NCBI GenBank assembly: GCA_021772055.1
Contig: JAETNR010000005.1
Location: forward strand, 62,001-126,000
Reading direction: 5' to 3'
DNA length: 64,000 nucleotides
DNA from: Blautia sp.
GTDB lineage: Bacteria > Bacillota > Clostridia > Lachnospirales > Lachnospiraceae
Made by a program: the position numbers and the translations under genes. Shown here piece by piece: positions 60,194-64,000 of this stretch (positions are counted from its first letter, which is position 1; every line of letters begins with the position of its first letter). The notes under the pieces are model-generated. The model had not been told where the DNA came from. It ran no database searches and saw nothing but the letters and a program-made list of their open reading frames with translations.

Positions 60194-61711
60194 ATGGAGA
60201 AACCATATTTATTAGGCATTGATATTGGAACGAGTGCCTGTAAGATCGCAGTGTTTCACCGGGACGGCAGGGTGGCCGCCCAGGCCACAGGGGATTATCC
60301 GGTTTATTACCCAAAAGAGGGATGGGCGGAACAGAACCCGGATGAATGGTGGAGCGCTGTATGTGCAGCCATTCGCCAAGCTCTTTCGGAGGGAAAAATC
60401 GCTCCGGAAGAAATTGCAGGCATAGGAATTGATGGACAAAGCTGGTCAGCCATTGCAATCGATCAGGAAGGAAATGTACTGACCAATACGCCCATCTGGA
60501 TGGATACCAGAGCACAATCCATCTGTGACAGGCTGAATGAGGAAATCGGTGCAGATGAAATATTCCGGGTGGCAGGCAATTCTCTGCAGCCATCCTACAC
60601 AACGGCAAAAATTCTGTGGTATCAGGAAAATAAGCCGGAGGTTTATGAGAAAATCGATAAGATTCTTCAGTCAAACAGCTTTATTGCCTTTAAGCTGACA
60701 GGAGCAGTTACACAGGAAGTTTCCCAGGGCTATGGCCTGCACTGCTTTGACATGCGCAAAGGCGTCTGGGATGAGGAAATGTGCAGAAAACTGGGCATTT
60801 CCAGGAGCTTCTTACCGGACATTGTTTCCAGTGACACCGTAGTTGGAACTGTCACGGAAAAAGCAGCCTCTGAGTGCGGTCTGGCTGTGGGAACCCCGGT
60901 AGTGGCAGGCGGTCTGGACGCTGCCTGCGGAACTTTGGGAGCAGGCGTGATCCACCCGGGAGAAACCCAGGAGCAGGGCGGACAGGCAGGTGGCATGAGT
61001 ATTTGCCTGGACACCTATAAAGCAGACCCCAGACTGATCCTCGGATACCACGTAGTCCCGGGCCAATGGCTTCTTCAGGGGGGAACCACCGGCGGTGGCG
61101 GTGTCATGCGCTGGTTTGAAAAAGAATTTGCCGATTACGAAAGATCCAATGAAAAAAACACAGGAAAATCATCCTTGGTTCAGCTCAATGAACTGGCAGA
61201 GCCCATTTCCCCAGGCTGCGACGGCCTGGTATTCCTGCCCTATATGGCAGGAGAACGCTCCCCCATCTGGAACCCGGATGCCAAAGGCGTCTTCTACGGC
61301 CTTGACTTCTCCAAAACAAAAGGCCATATGGTCCGTGCCTGCATGGAAGGCGTCGCCTTGTCCCTGCGCCACAACCTGGAAGTAGCCGAAGAAGCCGGGG
61401 CAAAAGCGGAAGTCCTTCGCTCCATGGGAGGCTCCGCCAATTCCCTTTTGTGGACCCAGATAAAATCCGACATCACCGGCAAACCCATCCTTGTCCCCTC
61501 CTCTGACACCGCCACCACCCTGGGCGCCGCCATCCTTGCCGGAGTAGGAGTAGGCTTCTACAAAAACTACGAAGAAGCCGTAACCCTCACCGTAAAAACC
61601 ACCCGCCGCCATACCCCCAACCCAGAGAACCGAAAGGCATACGATACCTTATACCAAACCTACCTGGCCCTCTACCAATCCCTAAAACCCTTAATGAAAA
61701 AGCAGGATTGA
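60194..61711 (+). CDS. FGGY-family carbohydrate kinase (xylulokinase/fuculokinase-like)
   Basis: 505 residues; ATG at 60194 with GGAGG five bases upstream. LLGIDIGTSACKIAVF is the first phosphate loop; GIGIDGQSW, PIWMDTRAQ, the GGTTGGGGVMRW adenosine region and FLPYMAGERSPIWNP are family marks. Substrate cannot be set from sequence. It could supply the fuculokinase step missing elsewhere in this window, or act on a ketose of the galactitol-type set. The last 230 bases are unusually C-rich, with a different codon style from its first half. Confidence 0.85.
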   Translation: MEKPYLLGIDIGTSACKIAVFHRDGRVAAQATGDYPVYYPKEGWAEQNPDEWWSAVCAAIRQALSEGKIAPEEIAGIGIDGQSWSAIAIDQEGNVLTNTPIWMDTRAQSICDRLNEEIGADEIFRVAGNSLQPSYTTAKILWYQENKPEVYEKIDKILQSNSFIAFKLTGAVTQEVSQGYGLHCFDMRKGVWDEEMCRKLGISRSFLPDIVSSDTVVGTVTEKAASECGLAVGTPVVAGGLDAACGTLGAGVIHPGETQEQGGQAGGMSICLDTYKADPRLILGYHVVPGQWLLQGGTTGGGGVMRWFEKEFADYERSNEKNTGKSSLVQLNELAEPISPGCDGLVFLPYMAGERSPIWNPDAKGVFYGLDFSKTKGHMVRACMEGVALSLRHNLEVAEEAGAKAEVLRSMGGSANSLLWTQIKSDITGKPILVPSSDTATTLGAAILAGVGVGFYKNYEEAVTLTVKTTRRHTPNPENRKAYDTLYQTYLALYQSLKPLMKKQD

Positions 61712-61881
61712 CCGAGACAGAAGACGATAGAATTTGTAGCATTGTCGCAAAGAAACAATATACAGGAAGAAACGAAAAGTGCTTAAACCGATACCTTCAG
61801 TATTTTCAAAATCTCTACCGCTTCCGATAACCAAGCCATGTAAGAAGAAACGTAAATAATTTCGATTCAGTAATACAGCCT
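61712..61881. other. Intergenic region after the FGGY kinase gene
   Basis: 170 bases with no gene or terminator that I can recognise, leading into the hairpin-rich block at 61882-61998. Confidence 0.4.
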
Positions 61882-61998
61882 CACACCCTCCCGCATAGAA
61901 TACCCCGGGCGGTGGGCCTTTCCAAAAGCCCGAAGGGTGTGCAGAGGATCCGGCAAGACGGACCCTTTGCGTAACCCCCTCGGTTCCCCAAAACCGAG
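61882..61998. ncRNA. Hairpin-rich element upstream of the GatD-like gene
   Basis: CACACCCT (61882-61889) pairs with AGGGTGTG (61934-61941) and encloses two hairpins, CCGC/GCGG (61891-61912) and GGGCcTTT/AAAGCCC (61914-61931), giving a three-way junction. Two further hairpins follow: TCCG/CGGA (61949-61962) and CTCGGTT/AACCGAG (61979-61998). No known riboswitch class is recognised. It may be a cis-acting RNA or a dispersed palindromic repeat; strand uncertain. Confidence 0.45.
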
Positions 61999-62060
61999 CC
62001 CCATTTAAGAATAAAAAAATTTTACATCACCATACTTTTATTTAAAAGGAGGATCCCCTC

Positions 62061-63110
62061 ATGAAAGCAGCAGTAGTAGTAGCCAACGAAGAAATACAAT
62101 ACCAGGAAGTGGAGGAACCAAAGGTTCTTCCAGGCCACATCAAAGTAAAAGTAAAAGCATCCGGAATCTGCGGTTCCGACATCCCCCGTGTATTACATAA
62201 TGGCGTCCATTTTTACCCCATTGTCCTTGGGCATGAGTTCTCAGGAGATGTTGTGGAAGTAGGAGAAGGTGTCACCAGAATAAAAGTGGGCGACCGCGTA
62301 TCCGGTGCTCCTCTGCTCCCATGCATGAAGTGCGACGACTGCCAGAACGGCAATTTCTCTTTATGCAAACACTACAGTTTTATCGGCTCAAGGCAGCAGG
62401 GAAGCAATGCAGACTATGTAGTTCTTCCGGAGCAAAACGCAGTACCCTTTGATCCTTCGATTTCCTATGAGCAGGGCGCCATGTTTGAGCCGTCTACAGT
62501 AGCGCTCCACGGCCTTCTGCAGAATGACTATCAGGGCGGCCAGTGCGTAGCCATCCTTGGCGGCGGAACCATCGGAATGTTCACCATGCAGTGGGCAAAG
62601 ATCTTCGGTTCCAAGAAAGTCGTTGTTTTTGACATCAGTGAGGAACGCCTGGAACTTGCAAAACGCCTGGGTGCAGATGAAGTAATCAACACTACGAAAG
62701 AAAATTATATGGAAGAAGCCCTTGCCCTTACCAATGGAAAAGGCTACGGATTCGTTTATGAAACAGCAGGCCAGGCTCCTACCATGCATATGGCATTTGA
62801 GCTGGCGGCCAATAAAGCCCATGTATGCTTTATCGGAACCCCCCATGTGGATTTAAGCTTTACCCCGAAGCAGTGGGAAAATATGAATCGTAAAGAATTT
62901 AAGCTTACAGGTTCCTGGATGTCCTACAGCTCTCCGTTCCCGGGAAAAGAATGGGAATTGACCGCCCATTATTTTGCAACAGGCCAGCTGAAATTTGATC
63001 CGGGATTCATCTACAAAAAAATGCCTATGAGCCAGGCACAGGAAGCCTTCCAGCTGTTTAAGACCCCGGGTCTTGTAAAGGGGAAAATCCTGCTAATGAA
63101 TGAAGATTGA
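62061..63110 (+). CDS. gatD: Zinc-dependent dehydrogenase, galactitol-1-phosphate 5-dehydrogenase type
   Basis: 349 residues. SGICGSDIPRVLHNGVHFYPIVLGHEFSG, the four-Cys structural zinc loop (CMKCDDCQNGNFSLC), FIGSRQQGSNADYVV and TGSWMSYSSPFPGKEWE closely parallel E. coli GatD as I recall it. It would oxidise galactitol-1-phosphate to tagatose-6-phosphate with NAD+. AAAGGAGGATCCCCTC precedes the ATG. Confidence 0.85.
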   Translation: MKAAVVVANEEIQYQEVEEPKVLPGHIKVKVKASGICGSDIPRVLHNGVHFYPIVLGHEFSGDVVEVGEGVTRIKVGDRVSGAPLLPCMKCDDCQNGNFSLCKHYSFIGSRQQGSNADYVVLPEQNAVPFDPSISYEQGAMFEPSTVALHGLLQNDYQGGQCVAILGGGTIGMFTMQWAKIFGSKKVVVFDISEERLELAKRLGADEVINTTKENYMEEALALTNGKGYGFVYETAGQAPTMHMAFELAANKAHVCFIGTPHVDLSFTPKQWENMNRKEFKLTGSWMSYSSPFPGKEWELTAHYFATGQLKFDPGFIYKKMPMSQAQEAFQLFKTPGLVKGKILLMNED

Positions 63111-63138
63111 TGCGAATTTGAAATAAGAGGGAATAGAA

Positions 63139-64000
63139 ATGATCTTAACAGTGACATTAAACGCAGCCATTGATAAGCGCTATGTTGTGGAAGGCTATCA
63201 GGTGGGAGAAGTAAACCGCGTGAAAGAATGCTCCTATGTACCCGGAGGTAAAGGACTGAATGTTTCAAAGCCTGCGGCCATTTACGGGGCAGAGGTGGTT
63301 GCCACAGGATTTGTGGGAGGACATGCAGGCAATTACATCGAAGAAAACCTGAAGCCTTTTGGAATCAAAAGTGACTTTTATCATGTGGAAGCAGAAAGCC
63401 GTTCCTGCATTAATATCTGGGATGAAGTGAACCACCAGCAGACAGAATTCCTGGAACCGGGATTTACGCTGACTCAGGAAGATTTCCGGGGATTTCTGGA
63501 GAAGTTCCGGGGACTCGCAGAAAAGGCAGACGTGGTTGCCATATCCGGCAGTGTGCCAAAGGGGCTGGACGAGACAGCCTATCCAAAGCTGGTGGAAATT
63601 GTGAAGAAGGCCGGAAAACCGGTGATCCTGGATACCAGCGGCAAGCTTCTGGAAGCGGGAATCAAGGCATGTCCCACCATGATCAAGCCCAATATTGATG
63701 AAATCCGGATGCTTACAGGCAAAGCCTGTGACAACATGGAGGATATTATAAGCGCTGCAGAGGCCATACACGAAAGCGGTGTGGAGATTGTGGCGGTTTC
63801 CCTGGGAGGAGACGGTGCTTTTGTGGTATGCAGCCAAGGCGTTTTTAAGGCTTCTGTGCCGAAAATCGATGCTGTGAATACCGTAGGGTGCGGTGACTCC
63901 ATGATCGCCGGATTTGCCCTAGGCATCAGCGAAGGGCTTCCTATGGAGGAAATCCTGCGCAAGGCCAGTGCCATTTCTGCCGCAGCAGCCATGAGAGAAG
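63139..64000 (+). CDS. PfkB-family sugar-phosphate kinase (tagatose-6-P or fructose-1-P kinase), cut by window end
   Basis: At least 287 residues, open at base 64000. MILTVTLNAAIDKRYVV is the standard start of 1-phosphofructokinase/tagatose-6-phosphate kinases; YVPGGKGLNVSKP and the catalytic loop NTVGCGDSMIAGFALG are present. Next to GatD and a class II aldolase it would make tagatose-1,6-bisphosphate. The start follows GAGGGAATAGAA, 28 bases after gatD. Confidence 0.9.
   Translation, partial: MILTVTLNAAIDKRYVVEGYQVGEVNRVKECSYVPGGKGLNVSKPAAIYGAEVVATGFVGGHAGNYIEENLKPFGIKSDFYHVEAESRSCINIWDEVNHQQTEFLEPGFTLTQEDFRGFLEKFRGLAEKADVVAISGSVPKGLDETAYPKLVEIVKKAGKPVILDTSGKLLEAGIKACPTMIKPNIDEIRMLTGKACDNMEDIISAAEAIHESGVEIVAVSLGGDGAFVVCSQGVFKASVPKIDAVNTVGCGDSMIAGFALGISEGLPMEEILRKASAISAAAAMRE

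Noticed and set aside
1-64000. tRNA or rRNA genes and CRISPR arrays
   Set aside because: I found no cloverleaf with a T-loop consensus, no rRNA-like stretch and no regularly spaced repeat-spacer pattern. The only tandem repeats are the short operators and the Pro-Thr coding repeats.

Overview
The window looks like chromosomal DNA of an anaerobic, low-to-mid GC Gram-positive gut Clostridium relative. I would guess Lachnospiraceae and Blautia-like. The grounds are strong AGGAGG ribosome sites, TTGACA-17-TATAAT promoters, oxygen-sensitive glycyl-radical chemistry, a fucose/propanediol microcompartment locus and the PadR-DUF1700-DUF4097 trio. The genus is inference.

Layout. (1) 1-10.3 kb is a cobalt/corrinoid island: a cobalamin riboswitch, a secreted CbiK-type chelatase, a NEAT-like secreted protein and a BtuFCD-like ABC transporter; then a second cobalamin-type riboswitch and cbiM-cbiN-cbiQ-cbiO, with CbiO fused in frame to a second, complete CbiK; then a convergent ArsR/SmtB metal sensor. 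(2) 10.3-17.1 kb holds two MATE exporters, a LysR regulator, a third cobalamin riboswitch (minus strand) ahead of a small Cys-rich protein, a PHP phosphoesterase and a cation/proton antiporter. (3) 17.1-37.9 kb is a large microcompartment locus. Operon A encodes a glycyl-radical diol dehydratase, its activase, PduU and PduV. Operon B starts with an aldolase (FucA), PduP, a Zn alcohol dehydrogenase, four BMC-H proteins, PduL, PduN, PduS, PduT and a DeoR regulator, and continues with a Fe alcohol dehydrogenase and the complete B12-dependent diol dehydratase set pduCDE-GH-O. The compartment therefore carries two unrelated enzymes for the same 1,2-propanediol dehydration, and the B12-dependent one sits next to a cobalt uptake island. 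(4) 37.9-53.9 kb is mixed: a hydrolase, a truncated Rpn protein, PadR/DUF1700/DUF4097, RecQ, a truncated transposase, a BlaI/BlaR1-like pair, an AT-rich patch with a small secreted protein, a LytTR two-component system and a three-gene ABC-2 exporter. (5) 53-64 kb is sugar catabolism: an AraC regulator, fucI, an SH3/Thr-Pro-rich surface protein, fucU, and a galactitol/tagatose-type set (class II aldolase, LacI, FGGY kinase, GatD-like dehydrogenase, PfkB kinase cut by the window end).

How it fits together. FucU and FucI convert fucose to fuculose. An FGGY kinase (perhaps the one here) makes fuculose-1-phosphate. The microcompartment aldolase splits this to DHAP and lactaldehyde, and an alcohol dehydrogenase reduces lactaldehyde to 1,2-propanediol. 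Either the glycyl-radical enzyme or PduCDE dehydrates it to propionaldehyde, which PduP/PduL turn into propionyl-phosphate while PduQ or the Zn-ADH makes propanol. PduO and PduGH keep the cobalamin enzyme active; PduS/PduT handle electrons. A 19-bp A/C-rich direct repeat is found at the promoters of both microcompartment operons and is the best candidate operator for the DeoR protein encoded in operon B.
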